This document shows positions 1 through 8,093 of a stretch of DNA of 64,000 nucleotides, one piece after another (within the stretch, counting starts at the first letter, position 1; each line of letters opens with the position of its first letter). Source of the DNA: JAVVHH01 sp963848035 (GTDB lineage Bacteria; Pseudomonadota; Alphaproteobacteria; Acetobacterales; Acetobacteraceae); the NCBI GenBank assembly GCA_963848035.1, contig CAWKCD010000001.1, positions 3,286,001-3,350,000 on the forward strand, read 5' to 3'. The notes under the pieces were generated by a model that ran no database searches, was not told the origin of the DNA, and saw only the letters and a program-made list of their open reading frames with translations. Position numbers and translations under genes: made by a program.

Positions 1-10
1 TGCTCGCTCG

Positions 11-1582
11 GTGATCCGGGTCGGGCTCGTCCTGCTGCTGCTGGCGAGCCCGGCGGTGGCCGAGGGCGGCGGAACGCTGCGGCTATTGGCGCGGAGCGCG
101 GCGGGGACGATCGATCCGCAGGTGAACTATACCGCGCAGTATTGGCAGTTGTTCTGCTTCCTTTACGACGGGCTGGTGGCATTTCGAAAAGTGCCGGGGA
201 AGGCGGGGATGGAGCTGGTGCCGGACCTGGCGGAGGCGGTGCCGGCGGCGGCGGAGGGGGGGCTTTCCTATCGGTTCCGGTTGCGGCGGGGCGTGCGGTT
301 CTCGGATGGGCGGGCGGTGCGGCCGGCGGACGTGGTGGCGAGTTTCCGGCGGATCTTCCGGGTGCGGAGTCCGACGGCGGATACGTTCTACGGGGCGATC
401 GAGGGGGCGGCGGATTGTCTGAAGCGGCCGGCGGATTGCGTGTTGCCGGGGGTGTCGGCGGAGGGCGATGAGATCGTGATCCGGCTGAGCCGGCCGGAGC
501 CGGAGTTCCTGATCCGGTTGGCGCTGCCGCATGCGAGCGTGGTGCCCGAGGATGCGCCGGGGGAGGATGTCGGGACGGGGGTGCTGGCGGGGACCGGGCC
601 TTACGTGATCACGCATTATGATCCGGGCGAGGGGATCCGGATCGTGCGCAATCCGCATTTCAGGGAGTGGAGCGCGGAGGCGCAGCCGGCGGGGGTGCCG
701 GATCGGATCGATTACGAGTTCGGGCTCGAGGACGAGGCGGAGGTGACGGCGGTCGAGAACGGGCAGGCGGATTGGATGTTCGATACGCCGCCGGTCGATC
801 GGTTGGCGGAGTTGGGGGAGCGGTTCCTGCCGCAGGTGCATTTGAGCCCGGCGTTTGCGCTGTGGTTCGTGCCGTTGAACGTGCATCTGGCGCCGTTCGA
901 CGATGTGCGGGTGCGGCGGGCGTTCAACATGGCGGTGGATCGGGCGGCGGTGGTCAAGCTGTTCGGGGGGCGGGCGATGGCGGAGGCGACGTGCCAGGTG
1001 CTGCCGCCGGGTCTCGAGGGGTATGCGGTCTATTGCCCGTATCGGCGGGATCTCGCGCGGGCGCGGGATTTGGTGCGGGCGGCGGGGGTGGCGGGGCAGC
1101 GTGTGACGCTGGTGACGGACGATGCGCCGGTGTCGCGGGCGATCGGGGTTTATCTGCGGGACGTGCTGGCGGATCTGGGGTTCGAGGCGCGGGTGCGGAG
1201 TTTGTCGGGAAACGTGCAGTTTCCGTATATCCAGAACAGTAACAATCGGGTGCAGGCGAGTTTGACGACTTGGTATGCGGATTATCCTTCGGCGGGGAAT
1301 TTTTTATTGGGGGTGTTCGGGTGTGGGGCGTTTCATCCGGGGTCGGATACTTCGCCGAACATCTCGGGGTTTTGTGAGCCGGCGTTGGATGCCCGGGTGA
1401 TGGAGGGGATCGCGCGGGGGGATTGGGGGGAGGTGGCGGCGGTGGATCGGGCGGTGACGGATTTGGCGCCGGCAGTGGTGCTGTTCGCGCCGCGGTATAT
1501 CGACGTGGTTTCGCGGCGGGTGGGGGGTTACGCGTATCACGAAGTGTTCCGGTGGTTGATCGATCGGGCTTCGGTGCGTTGA
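11..1582 (+). CDS. Peptide/opine-type ABC transporter substrate-binding protein
   Basis: Periplasmic binding protein of the SBP_bac_5 (peptide/nickel/opine) class, which delivers a ligand to a two-permease ABC importer. A GTG start gives a short hydrophobic signal peptide ending near residue 18 (AVAEGG). The family pattern YRFRLRRGVRFSDG lies at residues 87-100, with further typical segments such as VRRAFNMAVDR about residue 300. At 523 residues the length is normal and the gene looks intact. It heads a set with two permease genes at 1653 and 2521, but no ATPase gene follows. The ligand cannot be read from the sequence; dipeptide, opine or glutathione-like compounds are the usual choices. Confidence 0.88.
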   Translation: MIRVGLVLLLLASPAVAEGGGTLRLLARSAAGTIDPQVNYTAQYWQLFCFLYDGLVAFRKVPGKAGMELVPDLAEAVPAAAEGGLSYRFRLRRGVRFSDGRAVRPADVVASFRRIFRVRSPTADTFYGAIEGAADCLKRPADCVLPGVSAEGDEIVIRLSRPEPEFLIRLALPHASVVPEDAPGEDVGTGVLAGTGPYVITHYDPGEGIRIVRNPHFREWSAEAQPAGVPDRIDYEFGLEDEAEVTAVENGQADWMFDTPPVDRLAELGERFLPQVHLSPAFALWFVPLNVHLAPFDDVRVRRAFNMAVDRAAVVKLFGGRAMAEATCQVLPPGLEGYAVYCPYRRDLARARDLVRAAGVAGQRVTLVTDDAPVSRAIGVYLRDVLADLGFEARVRSLSGNVQFPYIQNSNNRVQASLTTWYADYPSAGNFLLGVFGCGAFHPGSDTSPNISGFCEPALDARVMEGIARGDWGEVAAVDRAVTDLAPAVVLFAPRYIDVVSRRVGGYAYHEVFRWLIDRASVR

Positions 1583-1626
1583 GGGTTGCGGTCCGTTGGG
1601 TCAGCCGTCGGCCACCCTCACCCCGG

Positions 1627-1650
1627 CCCTCTCCCGCCAGCGGGAGAGGG
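1627..1650. repeat. Perfect 11-bp palindrome (REP-like intergenic element)
   Basis: CCCTCTCCCGC and GCGGGAGAGGG are separated by two bases, forming a perfect hairpin, preceded by the phrase CACCCTCACCCCGG. This wording is a widely dispersed intergenic palindrome in GC-rich proteobacteria (general knowledge). It ends two bases before the ATG of the following permease, so its right arm also supplies the purine-rich GGGAGAGGGGG that serves as ribosome-binding site. I see only one copy in this window. Confidence 0.7.
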
Positions 1651-1652
1651 GG

Positions 1653-2528
1653 ATGAAAGCGCGGCGGGTCGTTGCTGTTGCGGTTTTGGTGGTGGTGGTG
1701 GGGGGTGCTTTGTTTGCGCCGCTTTACGGGCGGTACGTTTCGCGGACGGATGCGTTTCGGAGCAATCCGAATGGGTTGGTCGACGGGCAGGCGGTGCTGG
1801 CGGAGAATGCGGGGTTGGGGGTGACGCCGATCGGGCCGGGGTGGCGGGGTGCGTATCTGTTGGGGGCGGATGGGCTGGGGCGGGACGTGGCGGCGCGGGT
1901 GTTGTTCGGGGGGCGGGTCTCGTTGCTGGTGGCGGGGTGTGCGACGGGGTTGTGCTTGGCGCTGGGGGTTTTCGCGGGCGTGGTGGCGGGGTTCCTGGGC
2001 GGGGTGGTGGATGCGGTCGTTTCGGGGGTGATCGATCTGCTCTGGGCGTTTCCAGTGTATTTGTTGGCGATTTCCTTGGCGATCGTGCTGGTCAATGAGG
2101 GGTTGCGGCTCGGGCCGGTGGTGATCTCGGCGGATAGTTTGGCGTTGCCGATCCTGATCTTGGGGCTGGTCTATGTGCCTTATGTGGCGCGGCCGGTTCG
2201 CGCCGAGGTGATCGCGCTGAAGCGGCGGGAGTTCGTCGAGGCGGCGCGGGCCACGGGCGGGTCGCGGGGGCATATCCTGCGGCGGCATGTGTTGCCGATG
2301 GTGGGGCCGACGGTGGTGGGGCTGGCGCCGATCGTGGCGGCGATGATGCTGCTGACGGAGGCGGCGCTGTCGGTGCTGGGGATCGGGGTGCAGGCGCCGG
2401 CGGCGAGTTGGGGGACGCTGATCGCGGATGGGCAGACGCTGATCTATAGCCGGCCCTGGGTGGCGATCGCGCCGGGGGTGGCGGTGGTGGTCACGGTGCT
2501 GAGCTTGAACGCGTTGGCAGATGCGTAG
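1653..2528 (+). CDS. Peptide-type ABC transporter permease (DppC/OppC class), short C-terminus
   Basis: Inner-membrane permease partner of the upstream binding protein. I chose the ATG at 1653 because MKARRVVAVAVLVVVV is a normal N-terminal membrane anchor; the upstream in-frame extension would translate the palindrome. The DppC hallmark loop is present (RREFVEAARATGGSRGHILRRHVLP, about residues 191-215), followed by the usual ALSVLGIGVQAPAASWG. The protein stops at LNALADA, about ten residues before the typical LRDxLDPR ending, and its last codons overlap the ATG of the next permease by 8 bp. Whether this short end is natural or a small deletion is unclear. Confidence 0.85.
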   Translation: MKARRVVAVAVLVVVVGGALFAPLYGRYVSRTDAFRSNPNGLVDGQAVLAENAGLGVTPIGPGWRGAYLLGADGLGRDVAARVLFGGRVSLLVAGCATGLCLALGVFAGVVAGFLGGVVDAVVSGVIDLLWAFPVYLLAISLAIVLVNEGLRLGPVVISADSLALPILILGLVYVPYVARPVRAEVIALKRREFVEAARATGGSRGHILRRHVLPMVGPTVVGLAPIVAAMMLLTEAALSVLGIGVQAPAASWGTLIADGQTLIYSRPWVAIAPGVAVVVTVLSLNALADA

Positions 2529-3469
2529 GCTGGTCAGGGCGGTGCTGGCCGTGGGCGGGATCAGCGTGCTGGTGTTCCTGATCTTCTTCGCGACGCCCGG
2601 GGCGGACCCGGCGGCGCGGTTGGCGGGGCGGGGGGCGTCGCCGGAGACGCGGGCGGCGGTGCGGCACGAGTATGGGTTGGATCGGCCTCTGCCGGTTCAG
2701 TATGCGGTGCTGATGCGGCGGCTGTTCTGGACGCGGGATCTGCCGAGTTTCGTCAATCGGGGGGAGCTGGTGGTGCCGGCGGTGCTGCGGGCGGCGCCGG
2801 TGACGCTGTGGTTGGCGGGCGGGGCGGCGGTGATCTGGTTGTCGGCCGGGCTGTGTATCGGGGTGGTGGGGGCGGCTTGGCGGGGGCGGGGGGCGGATGC
2901 CCTCGTGACCGGGTTGGGGTTGCTGGGGGTGTCGGTGCCGGTGTTCTGGCTGGGGGAGGTGGTCAATCTGATCACGCAGAGCCGGTTGCGGACGCCTTGG
3001 TTCGAGTGGGTGCCGCCGCTGGGGCTGCGGGGGGCGGATTGGGGGATGTTCCTGGCGGGGATGGTGCTGCCTTGGTCGACGCTGGCGGTGTTGTATGCGG
3101 GGATCTATGGGCGGGTGCTGCGGGGCAGTTTGATCGCGGCTTATGGGCAGGATTACGTGCGGACGGCGCGGGCGAAGGGGCTGTCGCGAGGCGCGGGTGC
3201 TGCTGGTGCATGCGCTGCGCAATGCGGTGGTGCCGGTGATCGCGCTGTTCGGGCTGGATTTCGGGGCGCTGGTGGGGGGCGGGACGCTGCTGGTGGAGGT
3301 GGTGTTCGGGCTGCATGGGGTGGGGAAGCTGACCTATGATGGGCTGCAGGACCTCGATTTGGCCATGGTGATGGCGTGCGTGCTGTATGCGGCGGTGTTC
3401 GTGGTGGTGGCGAACGCGCTTGTGGATCTGCTTCAGGCGGCGCTCGATCCTCGCGTCAGGTCGAGCTGA
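2521..3469 (+). CDS. Peptide-type ABC transporter permease (DppB class), one frameshift
   Basis: Second membrane subunit of the importer. From the ATG at 2521 the frame runs through a DppB N-terminus (MRRLVRAVLAVGG, then PGADPAARLAG) to YGQDYVRTARAKGLS. It then breaks near 3184-3188; the conserved continuation EARVLLVHALRNAVVPV and the ending LVDLLQAALDPRVRSS are one base out of phase. Removing one base restores a single ORF of about 315 residues, the normal length. Order is unusual (binding protein, C-type, B-type). Either a real disrupted gene or a base-call error; the conservation of both halves favours error. Confidence 0.8.
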
Positions 3470-3470
3470 C

Positions 3471-3704
3471 TTGGCGTCGATCATCGAGCGGATGCGGCGC
3501 GATCCGGCGGGCGATTGGACCGTTCGCGACGTCGAGGCCGTGTGTCGGGAGAACGGGTTAACGTGCACGCCGCCGTCTGGCGGGGGATCCCATTACAAGG
3601 TCTCGCACCCGACCTTGCGGGACATCCTGACAATTCCAGCGCGGCGCCCCATCAAGCCGGTCTATATACGCAAGTTGGTCCGCATGATCGGAGACCTGAC
3701 GTGA
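3471..3704 (+). CDS. hicA: HicA-like toxin (mRNA interferase)
   Basis: Small double-stranded-RNA-binding-fold toxin of the HicA family, which cleaves mRNA in translation arrest. A TTG start one base after the permease stop region gives 77 residues. The family hallmark GGGSHYKVSHP carries the catalytic histidine (about residue 41), and the C-terminal PVYIRKLVRMI helix is typical. The stop codon overlaps the GTG start of the following hicB-like gene (GTGA), the coupled toxin-antitoxin arrangement expected for this family. No separate promoter is evident upstream, so it may be read from the transporter operon. Confidence 0.82.
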   Translation: MASIIERMRRDPAGDWTVRDVEAVCRENGLTCTPPSGGGSHYKVSHPTLRDILTIPARRPIKPVYIRKLVRMIGDLT

Positions 3705-3922
3705 GAGACTATGCCGTGATTATCCAGCCGCTGCCGCCGGAAGAGGGCGGCGGGTTCGTGGCACTCGTGCCCGATCTGCCCGGGTGCATGGCCGACGGCG
3801 AGACGCGCGAGGAGGCCGCGCGCGAGGTGGCGAGCGCGATCGCGGAATGGCTCGAGGAGGCGGCGCGGCTCGGGCGCTCCGTCCCGTCGCCTTCGAAAGC
3901 AGTCGTGCTAGCCGATCACTAA
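3701..3922 (+). CDS. hicB: HicB-like antitoxin
   Basis: Antitoxin partner of HicA. A GTG start overlapping the hicA stop gives 73 residues. The sequence shows the partial RNase-H-like HicB fold: RDYAVIIQPLPPEEGGGFVA, then LVPDLPGCMADGETREEA and a helix ending EWLEEAARLGRSVP. It lacks the C-terminal helix-turn-helix or ribbon-helix-helix DNA-binding domain found in longer HicB proteins, so autoregulation by this protein alone is doubtful. It neutralises HicA by direct binding (family knowledge). Confidence 0.82.
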   Translation: MRDYAVIIQPLPPEEGGGFVALVPDLPGCMADGETREEAAREVASAIAEWLEEAARLGRSVPSPSKAVVLADH

Positions 3923-3976
3923 GCCCGGCGGACGATGGTTTAACCAATTCCAGCCGGGACGATAGTGGTCACTCCG

Positions 3977-3982
3977 TATAGT
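3977..3982 (+). promoter_or_regulatory. Possible -10 element before zwf
   Basis: TATAGT lies about 27 bp before the zwf ATG in the 86-bp gap after hicB. The matching -35 position (CCGGGA) does not resemble TTGACA, so this is a weak, single-element suggestion. Confidence 0.25.
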
Positions 3983-4008
3983 GTGCGGCGCACCAACGGA
4001 GAGGCTGC

Positions 4009-5487
4009 ATGTTGATCAAGCCTGTCGATACGTTCGACTATGTCGTGTTCGGGGCGACCGGCGACCTGACGATGCGCAAGCTGTTGCCGGCGCTCTACTA
4101 CCGGTTTCGGGACAAGCAGTTCGATGAGAAGTGCCGGATCATCGGGACGGCGCGGTCGCCGCTGAAGGACGAGGAGTTCCGGGCGAAGGCGGCCGAGGCG
4201 CTCGAGGCGCATGTGCCGAAGGAGGATCGGGACCGGGGGGTGCTGAAGCATTTCCTGGGGCTGCTGCATTATGCGCAGGGGGATGCGACCAAGCCGGGCG
4301 GGCTGGATACGCTGAAGAAGATGCTCGAGGGCGACGAGGGGCGGGTCCGGGTGTTCTACATGGCGACGTCGCCGGATTTGTATGGGCCGACGTGCCAGAA
4401 TCTGCAGGCGGCGGGGCTGGCGGGGAATGGGGCGCGGGTCGTGCTGGAGAAGCCGATCGGGCACGACCTGGATTCGGCGCAGCAGATCAACGACATCGTC
4501 GGCACGGTGTTCGACGAGGCGCATACGTTCCGGATCGACCACTATCTCGGCAAGGAGACGGTGCAGAATTTGCTGGCGTTGCGGTTTGGCAACGTCGTGT
4601 TCGAGCGGCTGTGGAATGCGGACGTGATCGATCATGTGCAGATCACGGTGGGCGAGACGGTCGGCGTCGAGCAGCGCGGGGATTATTACGACCGCTCGGG
4701 CGCGCTGCGGGATATGGTGCAGAACCATCTGCTGCAATTGCTGTGCCTGCTGGCGATGGAGCCGCCGAGCAGCTTGCAGGCGGATGCGGTGCGCGACGAG
4801 AAGCTGAAGGTGTTGCGGTCGCTGCGGCCGATCGCGCCGCATGAGGTGAGTTACTTCACGGTGCGGGGGCAGTATGCGCAGGGGGCGGTCGAGGGGAAGG
4901 CGGTTCCGGGTTACCTGACCGATTTGGGGGCGAACCGGACCAGCAAGACGGAGACGTTCGTCGCGGTCAAGGCGGAGCTGCAGAATTGGCGGTGGGCGGG
5001 GGTGCCGTTCTACCTGCGCAGCGGCAAGCGGCTGCCGCAGAAGGTGAGCGAGATCGTGGTGCAGTTCCGGGCGGTGCCGTTCAGCATCTTCGGGCGCGAT
5101 GCGGGGGAGCTGAAGGCGAACCAGTTGGTGATCCGGCTGCAGCCGCAGGAGGGGATGCGGCTGGCGATGATGACGAAGGATCCGGGGCCGGGGGGGCTGC
5201 GGCTGCTGCCGACGGATCTGGACATCAGCTTCGAGCAGGCGTTCGGGACGCGGTATCCGGACGCGTACGAGCGGCTGCTGATGGATTGCGTGCGGGGCAA
5301 TCCGACGCTGTTCATGCGGCGGGACGAGGTGGAGGCGGCGTGGTCGTGGGTGGAGCCGATCATCGACGCTTGGGAGGAGTCGCGGGAGCCGCCGCGGCTG
5401 TATCCGGCCGGGTCATGGGGGCCGACCTCGGCGATCGCGCTGATCGAGCGGGATGGGCGGACTTGGCACGAGGATATCGGGCAGTAG
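4009..5487 (+). CDS. zwf: Glucose-6-phosphate 1-dehydrogenase
   Basis: Oxidises glucose 6-phosphate to 6-phosphogluconolactone with NAD(P)+, the entry to the oxidative pentose phosphate and Entner-Doudoroff routes; cytosolic. The dinucleotide-binding fingerprint GATGDLTMRKLLPALY starts at residue 15, and the substrate-binding signature RIDHYLGKETVQN is at residues 175-187 with the catalytic-region Asp-His pair. The C-terminal half contains the expected FYLRSGKRLP and GNPTLFMRRDEVEAAW blocks. At 492 residues the gene is full length and undisturbed. It stands alone: pgl and edd, often adjacent, are not in the window. GAGAGG sits about 9 bases before the ATG as ribosome-binding site. Confidence 0.97.
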   Translation: MLIKPVDTFDYVVFGATGDLTMRKLLPALYYRFRDKQFDEKCRIIGTARSPLKDEEFRAKAAEALEAHVPKEDRDRGVLKHFLGLLHYAQGDATKPGGLDTLKKMLEGDEGRVRVFYMATSPDLYGPTCQNLQAAGLAGNGARVVLEKPIGHDLDSAQQINDIVGTVFDEAHTFRIDHYLGKETVQNLLALRFGNVVFERLWNADVIDHVQITVGETVGVEQRGDYYDRSGALRDMVQNHLLQLLCLLAMEPPSSLQADAVRDEKLKVLRSLRPIAPHEVSYFTVRGQYAQGAVEGKAVPGYLTDLGANRTSKTETFVAVKAELQNWRWAGVPFYLRSGKRLPQKVSEIVVQFRAVPFSIFGRDAGELKANQLVIRLQPQEGMRLAMMTKDPGPGGLRLLPTDLDISFEQAFGTRYPDAYERLLMDCVRGNPTLFMRRDEVEAAWSWVEPIIDAWEESREPPRLYPAGSWGPTSAIALIERDGRTWHEDIGQ

Positions 5488-5496
5488 GCGGGCGTT

Positions 5497-5522
5497 GGCT
5501 CCCGGGCTTGGTGCCGGGGGCC
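5497..5522. terminator. GC-rich hairpin between convergent genes
   Basis: GGCTCCCGG can pair with CCGGGGGCC across a short loop, between the zwf stop and the converging HAD gene stop. No T-run follows on either side, so it would be an atypical, possibly bidirectional terminator. Confidence 0.35.
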
Positions 5523-5529
5523 GCGTCGC

Positions 5530-6144
5530 TCAGAGCAGATCGAGGCGGGTCAGCTCGGTTTCCAGCGCTTCGGGCGTGGTGAAGTGGATGCCGTGTATCC
5601 CCGCTGCGGTGGCGGCCGCGGCGTTGTTCTGGTTGTCATCGATGAAGACGGTCTGAGCGGCGTCGAGGCCGTGGCGCTTGAGCAGCAAGGCGTAGATGCG
5701 AGGGTCGGGCTTGATCAGTTTCTCGTGGCCGGAAACGACGATGCCGTCGAACCAGGCGAGGAAGTCGAACAGGTCCATGGCGAAGGGGAAGGTTTCGGCC
5801 GACCAGTTGGTCAGGGCGTAGAGCGGGACGCCGCGCTGCTTGAGCTTGCGCAGGATGTCGACCGTGCCGGCGATGGGGCCGGCGAGCATCTCATGCCAGC
5901 GCGCGCGGTAGGCTTCGATGAGAGGGGCGTGGCCAGGGTGTTCCGCGGTCAGGATCGCGGTGCCTTCGGCCCATGTGCGGCCGGCATCCTGCTGGGCGTT
6001 CCAGGCGTTGGTGCAGATCTCGGCGAGGAAACGTTCCATCGCGGCCTCGTCGCCGGCGAAGAGCTTGCGGTAGAGGTGGCGCGGGTTCCAGTCGATCAGG
6101 ACGCCGCCGAGGTCGAAGATGACGGTGGTGCGGCTTGGGGTCAT
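5530..6144 (-). CDS. HAD-IA family hydrolase (YihX-like phosphatase)
   Basis: Haloacid-dehalogenase superfamily hydrolase, probably a small-molecule phosphatase. Motif I is VIFDLGGVLIDW with the nucleophilic Asp at residue 11 and Gly in place of the second Asp, as in the YihX-type branch; motif II region is YALTNWSAETF; the motif III Lys is in LIKPDPRIYALLL and motif IV acidic residues are in TVFIDDNQNNAAAA. 204 residues is typical. The ATG overlaps the stop of the upstream hydratase-like gene (ATGA), so it is translationally coupled as the last gene of a four-gene minus-strand operon. YihX acts on glucose 1-phosphate; adjacency to zwf is suggestive only. Confidence 0.85.
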   Translation of the reverse strand: MTPSRTTVIFDLGGVLIDWNPRHLYRKLFAGDEAAMERFLAEICTNAWNAQQDAGRTWAEGTAILTAEHPGHAPLIEAYRARWHEMLAGPIAGTVDILRKLKQRGVPLYALTNWSAETFPFAMDLFDFLAWFDGIVVSGHEKLIKPDPRIYALLLKRHGLDAAQTVFIDDNQNNAAAATAAGIHGIHFTTPEALETELTRLDLL

Positions 6145-7121
6145 GGTGGGGACCAGCGCGGCTTGCGGTCCTTATCGACGACCATGGCGCGGATCCCTTC
6201 GGGGAAGTCGGGGTGGGCGGTGGCGGTGCGGGTGAAGGCGAGTTCGGCGCGCTGGCATTGCTCGAACGTGCGGTCGGCACCAGCGCGGAGGAGGTCGAAC
6301 GTCCAGCGGAGCGCGGCGGGGGAGGCGGTGCTCATTGCGGCGAGGGTTTGGCGGGACCAGTCGTCATCGCCGGGCTGCAGGGCGGCGACGATGGCGTCGA
6401 GCGTGGGCAGGGTGAAGACGGCTTCGACGCGGGCGGCGAGGGCGGGGAACCGGGCCGGCGGCGGCGGCTGGGCGGCTTCGGTCAGGGCGCCGAGGCCGTG
6501 TTCGGCGAGGGCGTCGGGCAGGGCAGCCATGGCGGTCCGGTCGAGATAGTGGGTGGCGAGGCCGAGCCAGCAGGAATCGGCCGGGCCGACCTGGGTGCCG
6601 GTGAGGCCGAGATACAGCCCGAAGGCGCCGCGCAGGCGGGGCAGGAAGAAGCTGGCGCCGACGTCGGGGAACAGGCCGACCTGGACTTCGGGCATGGCGA
6701 ACTGGGCTTGTTCGGAGACGACGCGGCAAGCGCCGTGGATGGAGATGCCGACGCCGCCACCCATCCAGAGGCCGTCGATCAGGGCGACATAGGGCTTGGG
6801 GTAGCGGGCGATGGTGCGGTCGAGGGCGTATTCGTGGACGAAGAAGGTTTCGATCCGGTCGCGCTCGCCGGCGATGATCCACTCGCGCAGGGTGCGGACG
6901 TCGCCGCCGGCGCAAAAGGCTCGGCCGGGGGCGGCTTCGATGACGACAAGGTGGACTGCCGGATCCTCGCGCCAAAGCTCGAGCGATGCGGCAAGGTCGT
7001 GGATCATCGACTGATCGAGCGCGTTCAGCGTTCGAGGGCGATTGAGGGTGATTCGGCCGATCCGGCCCTGTCGTCGGGCGACGACAGGGCGGTCGGGCTT
7101 GATATGGGCTTGCGTGGTCAG
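6141..7121 (-). CDS. 3-hydroxyisobutyryl-CoA hydrolase-like protein (crotonase fold)
   Basis: Crotonase-superfamily enzyme most like 3-hydroxyisobutyryl-CoA hydrolase of valine breakdown. The oxyanion-hole segment AFCAGGDVRTL, then GLWMGGGVGISIHGACRV and FAMPEVQVGLFPDVGASFFLPRL are diagnostic, including the Glu of MPE and the Asp of FPD. The first ATG (7007) would cut off the conserved GRIGRITLNRPRTLNALDQ strand, which is open in frame upstream. The only plausible start that includes it is a CTG at 7121, overlapping the stop of the preceding gene as CTGA. That gives about 326 residues, near the family size. Downstream it overlaps the HAD gene. Confidence 0.82.
   Translation of the reverse strand: MTTQAHIKPDRPVVARRQGRIGRITLNRPRTLNALDQSMIHDLAASLELWREDPAVHLVVIEAAPGRAFCAGGDVRTLREWIIAGERDRIETFFVHEYALDRTIARYPKPYVALIDGLWMGGGVGISIHGACRVVSEQAQFAMPEVQVGLFPDVGASFFLPRLRGAFGLYLGLTGTQVGPADSCWLGLATHYLDRTAMAALPDALAEHGLGALTEAAQPPPPARFPALAARVEAVFTLPTLDAIVAALQPGDDDWSRQTLAAMSTASPAALRWTFDLLRAGADRTFEQCQRAELAFTRTATAHPDFPEGIRAMVVDKDRKPRWSPP
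7066..7089. repeat. Perfect 10-bp inverted repeat inside the hydrolase gene 5' region
   Basis: CCCTGTCGTC and GACGACAGGG flank a 4-base loop (GGGC). With the CTG start it lies in codons about 11-18 of the hydrolase; with the ATG start it would be in the leader and could modulate translation. A function is not established. Confidence 0.5.
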
Positions 7122-7603
7122 TGGCGGCGATTGACGAGTTGTCGCACCCGGGGAGCGACCCGCGAGGCGATGTCGGCGAGGAGCATGATCCGGCCGAACT
7201 TGGGGCCGCGGAGCGCCCGGCGGGTGGAGCCGCTGATGGCGAAGGTGGCGGCCTGGCCGACGAGGGCCATGACGCTCAACGCCTGTTTGGCTTCAGCGAG
7301 GGATTCCCGGCGAACGGCCAGCGCCTCCCGTTCGATACGGTCCGGGGTGCTGTTGATCGCCATGGTGGCGAGGATCCCGGCGATGACGAGATCGACCGCG
7401 AAGACGATGAGCGCCGCCAACCAGGGGGCGACGATCAGGCGGAGCGCGTCGTAGGCGATGAGATGGAGCAGCAGGAAGGCTGCAAGCCCGAACAGGAGGG
7501 CACCGACGCCGAGCCCGGCGCGGATCGCCTGCCGACGCGCGAGGCGTCGGAGGCGGAGCGCTTCGGCAGAGGCCGCGACTTTGGCGAGTTCGACCGAGCG
7601 CAT
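7118..7603 (-). CDS. Holin-X / phage-holin-superfamily membrane protein
   Basis: Small inner-membrane protein of the Holin-X (DUF1469-like) type, commonly paired with DUF883 proteins and thought to act in envelope stress or ribosome hibernation contexts. 161 residues with an N-terminal basic helix, two adjacent hydrophobic segments (about 28-52 and 58-82), then an amphipathic helix with ESLAEAKQALSVMALVGQAATF and a basic C-terminus. It starts 4 bp after the DUF883 stop and its own stop overlaps the CTG start of the next gene. No enzymatic motif is visible. Confidence 0.65.
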   Translation of the reverse strand: MRSVELAKVAASAEALRLRRLARRQAIRAGLGVGALLFGLAAFLLLHLIAYDALRLIVAPWLAALIVFAVDLVIAGILATMAINSTPDRIEREALAVRRESLAEAKQALSVMALVGQAATFAISGSTRRALRGPKFGRIMLLADIASRVAPRVRQLVNRRH

Positions 7604-7607
7604 CGGC

Positions 7608-7892
7608 TCAGCGGGCGATTCGGCCGAGGATGTAACCGACGCCGGCGGCGATCATGACCGCCATGACCGGGGACTCGCGGACGCGTTCGGAGAGCGCTTC
7701 GGCCTGGTCGTCGTAGATCTCGCGGGCGTCGTGGGCATATTGGGTGGCGGACTGGGCATACTGCTTGGCGGTGTCGGCGGCTTGGGAGAGGGCGGGGGCG
7801 ACGCGCTCGTTCATGAGGGTCTTCACCTGCTCCTTGAGCTGGGCGATCTCGGCGTTGGGGTCTTGGGCGGCGTTGTTGGTGGTGTCGGACAT
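7608..7892 (-). CDS. DUF883 (ElaB/YqjD-like) membrane-anchored protein
   Basis: A 94-residue protein: an N-terminal soluble helical part rich in Ala, Gln and Glu (NAEIAQLKEQVKTLMNERV, then DTAKQYAQSATQYAHD) and a C-terminal single membrane anchor ending VMAVMIAAGVGYILGRIAR. This layout matches the ElaB/YqjD/DUF883 family, tail-anchored proteins that bind ribosomes in stationary phase in Escherichia coli. GGAGCG lies upstream of the ATG as ribosome-binding site. First gene of the minus-strand operon. Confidence 0.85.
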   Translation of the reverse strand: MSDTTNNAAQDPNAEIAQLKEQVKTLMNERVAPALSQAADTAKQYAQSATQYAHDAREIYDDQAEALSERVRESPVMAVMIAAGVGYILGRIAR

Positions 7893-7975
7893 AGCCGAGC
7901 GCTCCGTGAAATGTGTCGACCTAAGAACGCGGACAGCGGGGCGGGGTTGCTGTCTCCGAATTGGTGTTTGCCCCC

Positions 7976-8004
7976 TTGCGCGGTTTCGAGCAACGGCCTA
8001 GATA
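7976..8004 (+). promoter_or_regulatory. Sigma-70-like promoter of tRNA-Gly
   Basis: TTGCGC (-35) and TAGATA (-10) are separated by 17 bp, and the -10 ends 14 bp before the tRNA 5' end, a spacing that suits a short precursor leader. Confidence 0.5.
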
Positions 8005-8018
8005 GCGGCGCTCGGAGC

Positions 8019-8093
8019 GCGGGCGTAGCTCAGGGGTAGAGCACAACCTTGCCAAGGTTGGGGTCGAGGGTTCGAATCCCTTCGCCCGCTCCA
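8019..8093 (+). tRNA. tRNA-Gly (anticodon GCC)
   Basis: A complete cloverleaf: acceptor stem GCGGGCG paired with CGCCCGC, D-arm AGCTCAGGGGTAGAGC, anticodon stem CAACC/GGTTG around loop TTGCCAA (anticodon GCC at 8051-8053), T-arm with GGTTCGAATCC, discriminator T and an encoded CCA end. No integrase or duplicated 3' end is seen next to it, so there is no sign it serves as an integration site here. Confidence 0.97.

Noticed and set aside
954..2288. A 444-codon minus-strand frame of Pro, Arg and His
   Set aside because: Antisense to the binding protein and permease genes; low complexity and no family features.
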